From contig NZ_CP009533.1 in assembly GCF_000761155.1 (NCBI RefSeq), positions 992,001 through 1,056,000 on the forward strand: a stretch of 64,000 bases of DNA, given 5' to 3'. Below are positions 54,034 through 62,682 of the stretch, in pieces. The stretch's first letter is position 1, and every line of letters begins with the position of its first letter. Made by a program: the position numbers and the translations under genes. This stretch comes from Pseudomonas rhizosphaerae (GTDB lineage Bacteria > Pseudomonadota > Gammaproteobacteria > Pseudomonadales > Pseudomonadaceae). Below the pieces are notes generated by a model. It saw nothing but the letters and a program-made list of their open reading frames with translations, did not search any database and had not been told where the DNA came from.

Positions 54034-57000
54034 TTAAGCGCTTACTGCCGCCATGGCTGCCTGGCCAACCGCTTGCCAGTCGGCCTCAGGGCTGTCGGCG
54101 TTCAAGGCGCAGGCTTGCAGCAAGGTCGCGCCGTTGAGGCCGGTTTGCAGCGCGATGGCCTGGGCACGGCGCAGCCAGTCCAGATGGGCGACGGTTTTGG
54201 CGATGCCCTGGGGCAGCGTGGCCGTCAGTACGGCGACGTCATCGACGTTCCAGCCCAGCAGGCTGGCGGCAGCGGCGTTGCAGTGCTCGACCTGGGTCGC
54301 CAACTGGCGTTTGCCGGGACGTTTGGAGACGGCGGTGTTGGCCAGTTCCAGGTAGCCCAGCAGGCGTTCCTCGGGTTGTCCGAGGGTGTTGAACAGGCTT
54401 TCGTAGGCTTTGAGCAGATGCAAGGTGTGCAGGGTCTGCGGCCACAGGGTGGCGGTGCCCAGCCAGGTGGGTTCAGCCAGGAACATCCGCAGGGCTCGTG
54501 CACCCAGCTGGCTCCATTTGACGCCCAGGGCCGCACAGGTGACGCCGTGCAATTGCTGCAGAACAGCGTCGATATGGTCTTGCACCGGTTCACTGGAAGC
54601 AGGCCAGGCTTCGCCTACGCAATCCAGAAAGGCCTGCGGGGTTACTATGGCCCAGCGAGCGGCCAGCAGTGCTTGCTCGGGCAGCAGGCCGGTGTACTCC
54701 TGCATGAAGCCCTCAACCAGGCGCTGCTGGCGAGCCAGCGTATCGGCAAGCCATTCGCTCAAGCGCAGCGTGGTGGGCTCAACGGCTTCCGGGGCAAGTG
54801 GTAGCACCGTCAGCATCCCTAGCACTGTGGCCACCAGTTGGGCGTGGTCGGTGTCCTGCACGGTGACTTCCGGAGCGATGATGAATCCGCCTGAGCTGAT
54901 CAGATGGAATGCGCGCAGCTGTGCATACCAGTTGATCACTGTCCCGTCGGCGGCCGCTGGCAAGCCCAGCCCGTCCACCTGTTCAGGGGTTGTGCGCTGG
55001 GTGAGCGCATCACCGGCCAGTTGCTGCAGGCGCTCGATCAGAGCAACGCTCGGTTCCGCGCTGCCGGTCGTGTCGAGCAGTTCGCGCAATGCGGCGACGG
55101 TCAGCTTGTTGGCCTTAAGCCAACGTACGACCCCATCCAGCTCCATCAGGATATCGAGTACATCGGCATCCTCACCGCCATTCTCGAGGCGCGGCGACAG
55201 CAGTCCAATAGTACAAGCGTTGATGTACGCAGCGCCGCCGAGCAGGTTCAGCAGGTACTGACATTCCGCCACGCCAATGCCGAACATTTGTGCCATGCGG
55301 GCTTGCCTATAGAAGGCCGACACGATTTTTAGCGAGCGCTTGAGCGGGCCTACGACGGCGATGACGTTGGCCGCCAGTAGGCCGAACGATTCTGCGGCAG
55401 GCGACAGATTCAGACCTGCACACAGCTGGCTGATGGTTTTCTGCGCAACACTGTCTTTGCCAGACTCGGAGAAAGCATTCCGGTCCAGATACAACGGCGT
55501 GTCGAACAACACTGGCGAGTTGAATACGCGGTCGAACAACGGCAGCTTGTCGCCTGTGGCGAATGGCGTAATGTTATCCACAAACGCTGCGAATTCCTCA
55601 ACGCCGATCTCGTAATGAGCGTCGAAGTAGCGGTAGGCACCCAGGATACGCAGCGTGTTGCGGTTTGCGTGCAGCCCGGGATTGGCGTCGCCTTCGCTAC
55701 GCATGGCCGAGGTTATCAAAGTATCGAGTTCGGCAAATGGGATGTTCATCCAGCGTTGCAGGCGGATCATGCGCTGCATACGATCGAAACGATCCAGTGA
55801 CGTGTTGGCCAATAACGTCGTGGTGGAGCTTTCGGCTGGCTGCCACAGGGTCAGGGCGTTATCGTACAGATCGAGATTGGTACCTGGTTTGAGACGATCC
55901 TGGCCGCCGTTGCCATTGATGAACACGGCTCCATAGTTCATGGGGTTGGGCATCTTGCGAGTCGGGCTATTCCAGCCCGTTGTGTTGACAATTGGACAAT
56001 TAGCGGAGAGTTTTGGGTGAGCGTGCTTTCGGCAAATCAAGCTTTGCAACTGCTCGGCGTCCAACGCCGAAGCATCGCAAAGCTGCTTCACTTCGCTAAG
56101 TGAAGAGCTGCCGAACACGCGTTGCTCAACACCTAGATGGTCACGCATATATTGCTGTTCATCGACATCGAGTTGCCGAATCAGTTTGGCATCGCCAGTG
56201 GTGCTCAGTTCGATGGTCAGTTGCCGACCTATACGCGACTGACCTTCAACGGTTGCAATGACGTTGAGTGTGAGGGCAGCGCAATAGCCTTCCGGCATAT
56301 CCGAACCTGCATTGTCCTCGGCGTGATACTCGATCCTGAAGCAGAGTCCCTGAACGGTGTCGACATACCTACGGTTCAATGGCCAACTGTAGCCTACGCC
56401 TTCTTTTAAACCGACGGCGCGCAACGTGATGGGCTTGGTCTCAGAGCCATTACTCATGCGCAGCTCGATGAGGGTATTGTTTGTTTGGTGGGCGTACCCA
56501 ATCATCGAGGGCTGAGCCGGGATATCGATGTGGGTCTCGTTGGTTTCCCACAAGCAGGTGTTGGACTGGATCGGGGTATACCAGGCATTGTCAGCAAGCG
56601 CGTGCCCTAGAGCAGCATAGGGAGCAGGCTGGATCAGCAATTGCTGTTGTGCAGGGCTAAGACCTGATAGCAGTGCCAGAGCATGTGTTTGATCGATGGG
56701 TTGCAGCCCCGTGTATTGCGGTCCCATTACCAAGGCATGATTGAGTTCGCCCAGCGCCGGTTTGTCACCCTTTAACGCCAGACTTACCTGCTGGTGCGCG
56801 AAGTGATACGGGAATACCAACGGATGTTTCTTCTGCGCAAGCAATTCATGCACAGGCCGCACATCGCCTTTTTCCGCCTGATATTTGCCAATGCCCTGGG
56901 TCAGTACGTCGTTGACCAGGTCCAGCATGGGCCTGCTCTGGTAGGTGCTTTGTTCGTCGATCACCAGCTTGTCCAGGTCCGGACGGCGGACTGCCAGCGG

Positions 57001-57570
57001 GATGCGCTTGGGTGAAGTCGAGGCGCCTTCGATGCGCTGCTCGGCGAAACGGCGCAGCGAGCCCAGGTAGGCCACCGGGCCGTCCATGGCTTCGATGGCG
57101 CCGACCTTGCAGAACTGGTCCCAGTTTTCCTTGAACAGGTTGGGGTAGCTGGGGCCAACGTCGACCAGGGCGCGCACACCGGTCTGCGGGGCGATCTGCG
57201 GCAGGCTGCGGCCCGACGAGACTTGCTCTTCGCGGTAGGAACGGGCGATCTGGGTGGCGTAGCACAGGGCGTTGTCGTAGGCCATTTCGCCGTCCGCATC
57301 GCTCAGGCTGCGCAGTTGACGAGCGAAGGCTTGCTTGGGCTGGCGAATGATGTCGAACACCGAGCTGTAGCCTAGCCGGGGCATGGCGTCGGCGAAGCTG
57401 AGCTTGCCGTCCAGGCTGCGGGTCTGCGGTGTATCAGGGACGAGGTTCTGGAACAGCGGGTTGATGATGGGTTCCGGCATGACCGCGGGAGCCTGCTCGA
57501 TCGGCAGTTCAGCGTCGATCGGCTGTTCCGGATCCAGCACGAAATCGGGATGGGGTGTTTTTGTCGTCAT
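54034..57570 (-). CDS. toxin complex TcA N-terminal subunit TcaA, copy 2
   Basis: 1178 residues from MTTKTPHPDF; ATG or GTG codons at 57579 and 57582 are possible alternatives and change the N-terminus by 3-4 residues. The VRP1/SpvA-type domain and helical shell regions are as in copy 1. The first 110 residues of the shared core (from NPLFQNLVPDTPQTRSL) and the last 360 residues match copy 1 almost exactly. The centre (about 240-820) is unrelated enough to need gaps. It is followed by tcaB2 after 165 bp. Confidence 0.87.
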   Translation of the reverse strand: MTTKTPHPDFVLDPEQPIDAELPIEQAPAVMPEPIINPLFQNLVPDTPQTRSLDGKLSFADAMPRLGYSSVFDIIRQPKQAFARQLRSLSDADGEMAYDNALCYATQIARSYREEQVSSGRSLPQIAPQTGVRALVDVGPSYPNLFKENWDQFCKVGAIEAMDGPVAYLGSLRRFAEQRIEGASTSPKRIPLAVRRPDLDKLVIDEQSTYQSRPMLDLVNDVLTQGIGKYQAEKGDVRPVHELLAQKKHPLVFPYHFAHQQVSLALKGDKPALGELNHALVMGPQYTGLQPIDQTHALALLSGLSPAQQQLLIQPAPYAALGHALADNAWYTPIQSNTCLWETNETHIDIPAQPSMIGYAHQTNNTLIELRMSNGSETKPITLRAVGLKEGVGYSWPLNRRYVDTVQGLCFRIEYHAEDNAGSDMPEGYCAALTLNVIATVEGQSRIGRQLTIELSTTGDAKLIRQLDVDEQQYMRDHLGVEQRVFGSSSLSEVKQLCDASALDAEQLQSLICRKHAHPKLSANCPIVNTTGWNSPTRKMPNPMNYGAVFINGNGGQDRLKPGTNLDLYDNALTLWQPAESSTTTLLANTSLDRFDRMQRMIRLQRWMNIPFAELDTLITSAMRSEGDANPGLHANRNTLRILGAYRYFDAHYEIGVEEFAAFVDNITPFATGDKLPLFDRVFNSPVLFDTPLYLDRNAFSESGKDSVAQKTISQLCAGLNLSPAAESFGLLAANVIAVVGPLKRSLKIVSAFYRQARMAQMFGIGVAECQYLLNLLGGAAYINACTIGLLSPRLENGGEDADVLDILMELDGVVRWLKANKLTVAALRELLDTTGSAEPSVALIERLQQLAGDALTQRTTPEQVDGLGLPAAADGTVINWYAQLRAFHLISSGGFIIAPEVTVQDTDHAQLVATVLGMLTVLPLAPEAVEPTTLRLSEWLADTLARQQRLVEGFMQEYTGLLPEQALLAARWAIVTPQAFLDCVGEAWPASSEPVQDHIDAVLQQLHGVTCAALGVKWSQLGARALRMFLAEPTWLGTATLWPQTLHTLHLLKAYESLFNTLGQPEERLLGYLELANTAVSKRPGKRQLATQVEHCNAAAASLLGWNVDDVAVLTATLPQGIAKTVAHLDWLRRAQAIALQTGLNGATLLQACALNADSPEADWQAVGQAAMAAVSA

Positions 57571-57716
57571 GGTGCGCATCACTCAATGAATAAATCAGAG
57601 GTGACGTTTTAAAACCGCAGGCGGTTGCGCGGTATCCACATAACAGATGGGTAGGCAAGCCGTTCACATAGGTGTAAGGGAAGCGTTTCCCAAGCATCCA
57701 TGCATCGTGATCCGAG

Positions 57717-57740
57717 GCCGCGCGCGCTATCGCGCGCGGC
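57717..57740 (-). terminator. GC hairpin after the TcC gene
   Basis: Perfect 10-bp stem gccgcgcgcg / cgcgcgcggc with a ctat loop, about 20 bp downstream of the TcC stop and 147 bp before tcaA2. There is no U-tract. It may reduce read-through from tccC into the TcA genes or stabilise the tccC message. Confidence 0.45.
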
Positions 57741-57760
57741 GGCTTTCAGGCTGATGGCTT

Positions 57761-60694
57761 CTACGGTCGAGCGTTTCTCAGGACGATTTTCGAGTTGCGG
57801 GCGACTCGGCTGTCTTGCGAAAACAGCACGGTGGCCTGCTGGGTCACCTGTTTGCTGATGAAACCCGTGGTGCGGCTCTCCACCGCCATGATCTGTGGCG
57901 TGTTCAACAGGCTCTGATGGTGAATGGCCCAGCCCTTCGAACGCTGGTCATATTGCATGAAGGCCGTGCCTTGGACGCTTTCCAGCAACGGGCCGGCGCC
58001 TGCCTGGAAGTATCCGTAGTCGCGGTATTCCATGGCGTTGGCCATGCCCAGCCCATGCTTGATGGTCGCGCTGTTGTATTGCGCGTCTTCCTTGCCACCT
58101 TCGACGTGACGCACGCGCAAGGTATCGGCCGACAACTGGTCCACGGCCAGCGTACAACCGCTGAATCCGGGTGTGAACACCAGTTGCGGCTGACCGTTGC
58201 TCGGGTGCGCGGGAATGTCGACATAGCCGCCTTGCGGCGCCCAGTAGGCATATTCCCCCGCGGCTTGGGGCTTGGTGGTGCGAGGGTCGACGGCGGTCAG
58301 TGCATTGAACCGGCGACCCTGGCTGCTCACCTGCAGCGCGCCGAACAACAGCTGACCGCCACCCTCCTTACGGTTCAGCGTGGCCGTGTCGGCCGTACTG
58401 ACCAGGCCTTTCGCCGGGTTGAGCAAGTCGGTGACCAGGGGTTGCTGACCCAGGCTCGTATCGCTCAGCGCGTCGCGCAGTGGTATGGGCTTGACGTCGG
58501 ATTTGATTTGCTTCTGGGCGTCGGCCGGTATCCCCGGATGTTTGGCTCCGTCACGATCCCGGGCCTTGCCTGTGCGCAACACGGGTTTGTACAGCCCGTT
58601 GGGCAGTTCATCGCCCACCGGTTGCAAGCCGTCTTCGTCCCACAGGGTCATGGGGTTGTTGCGCACCATCCTGAACAGGTTGAGCCCGTCGATGGCGCCG
58701 GCCGGGTCTGCGCTCAACCAGCGTGCAGCCCAAGGTTGGTAGTAGCGCAGGCCATAGTAATAGAGGCCGGTGGCATCACATTCTTTGCCTGAATAGCGAA
58801 CCGTCTTGTAGCGCGCTTCTGCCTGGCTGCGGCTGGTCCACACCGCCGTGCCGCCATACGGGTAATACTCTTCCTGACTGATCAACTGGCCGGTGTCGTC
58901 CAGTTCCAAGCCACTGCTGCCGACTCGATCCGGGTAGCTGTAGCGCAGACCGCCATTGTCGATACCGTCCGGTTTGCCGACTTCCCAACACAAGGCTCGC
59001 ACTTGGCAGTGCGCGGCTTCGTCGATACTGATCACTTGCCAGGCTTCGCGCACTGCCTCGCCCGTTGCGCTGGCATGCAGCTCCAGCCCGTCGAGATACA
59101 GGGTGCGGTGTGTCTGCACCTGAGTCGCGCCGTGTTGGCTGCCCTGTTTGACGCGCCGCTTGCCCTGCGCGTCGTAACGGTACCACTCGGTATCCGAGGC
59201 CCGGCCCTCACGGGTGACCGGGCTTACCTGGCCCAGCTCGCCGCGCGCATTCCATTGCAACCCTTGGCCTGGTGCCAATTGACGCTGATGTCCGCCGGCG
59301 TCGAACAGGTTGTGGACCAGCAGTGGATCTTCGGTCAACTGGCTGGGCACGGCCCGATTGCTTCGGGCGGCGACGGTGATGTGGCGGGTGTAATTGTTGC
59401 CACTGGCCGGTGCGCTGTGACGCACCTGTACCAGGTTGCCTGCCCGATCATGCCGATAAGTGCGCAGGTAGCGTGTGAACGCACTGTCATCCAGGGTGAC
59501 CGGCACTGTCGCGGTAGGCGGTGTCGGCGTCTGTTGGCCGCGGTCGATGCGCTCGCGCCCCGTGGCACTCACCAGTTGGTAAAGGGTGTCGTAGACGAAG
59601 GTGCTGCTGGCCTCTACGCGCTGGTTGCGCCAGAAGCGCACCGCCTGGGAGGCATCGCAGCGCTCGACGAGATTGCCCACCGGATCGTGACGGTATTCAA
59701 GGTCCTGCAATACCTTGGCGCCCAGTGGATGGTTGGCCGGGCGCGCCACGCGCTGGCGTGTGAGTCGTTGGGTGTGGGCGTCGTATTCATAGTCGCTGAC
59801 CACCCCGTTACCCTGCGTCTGCCGCAGTGGCCGCCCACTTTCGGAGTAGTGCACGGCAACCACGATGGGCCGTTCTGCTTGCCCGGGTACGAGCAACGCC
59901 GTGGCATGAAGCTGGCCGGCCAGATCATAGGCATAGCGTCTTTCGTGCTGCCTGGGGTCGACCTTGGCCAGGGGCGCGTCGAGGGCATCGACTCGGCAGT
60001 GCTGCCTGAACACCTCCGGCCCCAGCAAGGCCGCCCAGTCGGCTGCATTGTCACCGTGCCAGTTTGCCCGGGCCTCGTCGTCGAGTACCTGCCAGGTGTC
60101 GGCCAAGGTAGCACCGCCCAGGCTCAGGCTCAGGGTCTGTTTCAAACCGGCGGTATCGTAATGGTGGGTACACTGCCCGGCCAGATTGGCGGCCTGCTGT
60201 GACGGGCTGGCGTCAGCCCAGACCAGACGCTCGACCACGCAGGGCTGGGCATTGGCGGACTGTTCGGTGATGGTGTCCAGGTGATGGGCAGGGCAGGCGG
60301 GTCGATAGCGACGGGTATGCACGACGCCCGTCGCGGAAACGTCGATGGCCAGGCGGCCAGTGGCATCGTTGAGTACGGTGTGCACCCCTGCATCGACACT
60401 GTCGGTCTGCACAACGGCGTCGGACAGCGAATAACGGTGCCGCACGTTCGGTACAACGCTGGCATCGCGCAGCGCCAGCGTAGCCAGGCGCGGGTCGATG
60501 CTGGCGGCCAGTCGGCCACCCGGATCGAAACGATGGCAGGTGATGCGCCTGTCCTGTTCGGTTGGGGTATCAGGATGGCGATGGTAGTGGATGTCGCGCA
60601 CGGTTTGCCCACGCGGATCGCGTACCGTCAGGCACGGTGTGCCGGCAAACAGAAGGACGTTCGAGTCGAGGTGGGCGAAGGTCGAAGGGGTCAT
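57761..60694 (-). CDS. toxin complex component TcC (TccC-like Rhs protein) with variable C-terminal toxin domain
   Basis: 977 residues. The body is Rhs/YD-repeat sequence (RRYAYDLAGQL near 250, YRYDAQGKRRVKQG near 510). The conserved Rhs core lies at about 600-690: EEYYPYGGTAVW, then RWLSADPAGAIDGLNLFRMV and NNPMTLWDEDGL. Asp663 and Asp669 lie where the family's autocleavage aspartates are found, and cleavage is expected shortly after Gly689. The remaining 285 residues are the hypervariable toxin domain. It holds a GFSGCT motif with Cys847 and, 16 residues on, His863 (RVRHVEGG), a spacing like that of CNF/DNT deamidases. First gene of the cluster on the minus strand; no clear ribosome-binding site. 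Confidence 0.9.
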   Translation of the reverse strand: MTPSTFAHLDSNVLLFAGTPCLTVRDPRGQTVRDIHYHRHPDTPTEQDRRITCHRFDPGGRLAASIDPRLATLALRDASVVPNVRHRYSLSDAVVQTDSVDAGVHTVLNDATGRLAIDVSATGVVHTRRYRPACPAHHLDTITEQSANAQPCVVERLVWADASPSQQAANLAGQCTHHYDTAGLKQTLSLSLGGATLADTWQVLDDEARANWHGDNAADWAALLGPEVFRQHCRVDALDAPLAKVDPRQHERRYAYDLAGQLHATALLVPGQAERPIVVAVHYSESGRPLRQTQGNGVVSDYEYDAHTQRLTRQRVARPANHPLGAKVLQDLEYRHDPVGNLVERCDASQAVRFWRNQRVEASSTFVYDTLYQLVSATGRERIDRGQQTPTPPTATVPVTLDDSAFTRYLRTYRHDRAGNLVQVRHSAPASGNNYTRHITVAARSNRAVPSQLTEDPLLVHNLFDAGGHQRQLAPGQGLQWNARGELGQVSPVTREGRASDTEWYRYDAQGKRRVKQGSQHGATQVQTHRTLYLDGLELHASATGEAVREAWQVISIDEAAHCQVRALCWEVGKPDGIDNGGLRYSYPDRVGSSGLELDDTGQLISQEEYYPYGGTAVWTSRSQAEARYKTVRYSGKECDATGLYYYGLRYYQPWAARWLSADPAGAIDGLNLFRMVRNNPMTLWDEDGLQPVGDELPNGLYKPVLRTGKARDRDGAKHPGIPADAQKQIKSDVKPIPLRDALSDTSLGQQPLVTDLLNPAKGLVSTADTATLNRKEGGGQLLFGALQVSSQGRRFNALTAVDPRTTKPQAAGEYAYWAPQGGYVDIPAHPSNGQPQLVFTPGFSGCTLAVDQLSADTLRVRHVEGGKEDAQYNSATIKHGLGMANAMEYRDYGYFQAGAGPLLESVQGTAFMQYDQRSKGWAIHHQSLLNTPQIMAVESRTTGFISKQVTQQATVLFSQDSRVARNSKIVLRNARP

Positions 60695-60783
60695 GGCAGG
60701 GTTTGCTCATTGAATGGAAAGGCAGCGTTTCTATGCCTTGGACGCCCTCCTGAGAACCCTCACATCTGTCAGCTAGACAAACG

Positions 60784-60811
60784 AAAAGCCCGGCGCTAGG
60801 CCGGGCTTTTT
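60784..60811 (-). terminator. rho-independent terminator after fumarase
   Basis: aaaagcccggc...gccgggcttttt, a strong stem with A- and T-runs on both sides, 18 bp after the fumarase stop. Bidirectional in form, and it isolates the Tc cluster from the fumarase gene upstream of it. Confidence 0.88.
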
Positions 60812-60828
60812 CAGACAGCCATGGTCGA

Positions 60829-62352
60829 CTATTGCACTTCCACCGCCAGGCTTTCGGCGATCTTGCCCTGCCAGATTGCAGGCCCGGTGATGTGCACCGA
60901 CTCGCCCTTGCTGTCGACCGCGACGGTCACTGGCATGTCCTTGACGTCGAACTCGTAGATGGCTTCCATGCCCAGTTCCTCGAAGGCCACCACGCGCGAT
61001 TTCTTGATGGCCTGGGCCACCAGATAAGCCGCGCCGCCGACGGCCATCAGGTACACGGCCTTGTGGTCCTTGATCGCCTCGATGGCGGTCGGGCCACGTT
61101 CGGACTTGCCGATCATGCCCAGCAGACCGGTCTGGTCGAGGATCTGCCGGGTGAACTTGTCCATCCGCGTGGCGGTGGTCGGGCCAGCCGGGCCGACCAC
61201 TTCTTCGCGGACCGGATCGACCGGGCCAACGTAGTAGATGAAACGGCCCTTGAGGTCCACCGGCAGGGTTTCACCTCTGTTCAGCATTTCGACCATGCGC
61301 TTGTGCGCAGCGTCGCGACCGGTGAGCATCTTGCCGTTGAGCAGAATGGTCTCGCCCGGCTGCCAGCTTTGCACGTCTTCGGGGGTCAGCGTGTCGAGGT
61401 CGACGCGGCGAGCCGACGGGCCGGCTTCCCAGACGATTTCCGGGTAGGCGTCCAGGTCCGGCGCTTCCAGCTCGGCCGGGCCGGAACCGTCGAGCACGAA
61501 GTGGGCGTGACGGGTGGCGGCGCAGTTGGGGATCATGCACACCGGCAGGGAGGCGGCGTGGGTCGGGTAGTCCATGATCTTCACGTCGAGCACGGTGGTC
61601 AGGCCGCCCAGGCCTTGGGCGCCGATGCCCAGTTGGTTGACCTTGTCGAACAGCTCCAGGCGGATCTCTTCGATACGGTTCTGCGGGCCGCGGGCCTTGA
61701 GCTCGTGGATGTCGATGGACTCCATCAACACTTCCTTGGCCATCACCGCGGCTTTCTCGGCCGTGCCGCCGATACCGATGCCGAGCATGCCGGGCGGGCA
61801 CCAGCCGGCGCCCATGGTCGGCACGGTCTTCAACACCCAGTCGACGATCGAGTCGGACGGGTTGAGCATGGCCATCTTCGACTTGTTCTCGGAACCGCCA
61901 CCCTTGGCCGCCACGTCCACTTCCACGGTGTTACCGGGCACGATGGAGTAGTGGATCACCGCCGGAGTGTTGTCCTTGGTGTTCTTGCGGGCGCCGGCCG
62001 GGTCGGCCAGGATCGAGGCACGCAGGACGTTTTCCGGCAGGTTGTAGGCGCGACGCACGCCCTCGTTGATCATGTCGTCCAGGCCCATGGTGGCACCGTC
62101 CCAGCGCACGTCCATGCCCACGCGCACGAACACGGTGACGATGCCGGTGTCCTGGCAGATCGGCCGATGGCCGGTGGCGCACATGCGCGAGTTGATCAGG
62201 ATCTGAGCGATGGAGTCGCGCGCCGCCGGGGACTCTTCACGCAGGTAGGCCTGGTGCATGGCCTGGATGAAGTCAACGGGGTGGTAATAGGAAATGAATT
62301 GCAGGGCGTCGGCGACGCTCTGAATCAGGTCGTCTTGTTTGATCACGGTCAT
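60829..62352 (-). CDS. class I fumarate hydratase (Fe-S dependent)
   Basis: 507 residues from MTVIKQDDLIQS, the FumA/FumB type. The N-terminal alpha domain contains the iron-sulfur ligand region ATGHRPICQDTG near 105 and GGSENKSKM near 178. The C-terminal beta domain contains GPTTATRMDKF near 427. It interconverts fumarate and malate in the TCA cycle. GGAG lies 8 bases before the ATG; the upstream reading to 62496 has no supporting site. Confidence 0.93.
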   Translation of the reverse strand: MTVIKQDDLIQSVADALQFISYYHPVDFIQAMHQAYLREESPAARDSIAQILINSRMCATGHRPICQDTGIVTVFVRVGMDVRWDGATMGLDDMINEGVRRAYNLPENVLRASILADPAGARKNTKDNTPAVIHYSIVPGNTVEVDVAAKGGGSENKSKMAMLNPSDSIVDWVLKTVPTMGAGWCPPGMLGIGIGGTAEKAAVMAKEVLMESIDIHELKARGPQNRIEEIRLELFDKVNQLGIGAQGLGGLTTVLDVKIMDYPTHAASLPVCMIPNCAATRHAHFVLDGSGPAELEAPDLDAYPEIVWEAGPSARRVDLDTLTPEDVQSWQPGETILLNGKMLTGRDAAHKRMVEMLNRGETLPVDLKGRFIYYVGPVDPVREEVVGPAGPTTATRMDKFTRQILDQTGLLGMIGKSERGPTAIEAIKDHKAVYLMAVGGAAYLVAQAIKKSRVVAFEELGMEAIYEFDVKDMPVTVAVDSKGESVHITGPAIWQGKIAESLAVEVQ

Positions 62353-62682
62353 GGGGCGCGCTCCTCTTGGTGGGGAACATTCGTTAAGAAAGCGGGTCAG
62401 GTCTTGCCTGACGCTCGGCTTTCGAGGTGCGTCAACATGTAGCAGGTTGGCGCGAAAAAGGCGCGGCAGTATAGCGCGGCCGGAACCACCTGACACGCTG
62501 GATCGACGGATTGACGTGGGGTAGAGACGAATGCGCCGTTGGTCCGATTGCCGGTAGACTTCGTCGAGCGATCCAAATTTGAATAGTTATTTCACCCCTT
62601 GGCCATTACTATGGCATCACGCCTTTGCACTATTACGGTGCAATCAGGGGAGGGATTCCCATTCAGCACAGCGAGTCTGCGA
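62353..62682. other. promoter region between fumarase and the diguanylate cyclase
   Basis: About 330 bp between divergent genes, part of which may be coding if the cyclase starts earlier. A purine-rich ggggaggg at 62646 resembles a ribosome-binding site but has no start codon at proper spacing. No other element was recognised. Confidence 0.4.

Larger units (their letters stand above)
49105..57570 (-). repeat. tandem duplication unit 2 (tcaA2-tcaB2)
   Basis: Second copy of the tcaA-tcaB unit at 40474-48936. The two are separated by 168 bp containing a REP element. The mosaic of conserved ends and diverged centres is the same in both genes. Confidence 0.9.

Noticed and set aside
57761..60694. 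Interpretation of the Rhs gene as a type VI secretion or contact-dependent inhibition effector with an immunity gene
   Set aside because: The protein lacks PAAR or haemagglutinin domains, no small immunity-like gene follows it, and it sits in line with TcA and TcB genes. The TcC role fits better.
35893..60694. Prophage or mobile-element origin of the Tc cluster
   Set aside because: No integrase, transposase, att-like direct repeat, tRNA or phage structural gene is seen at either border.
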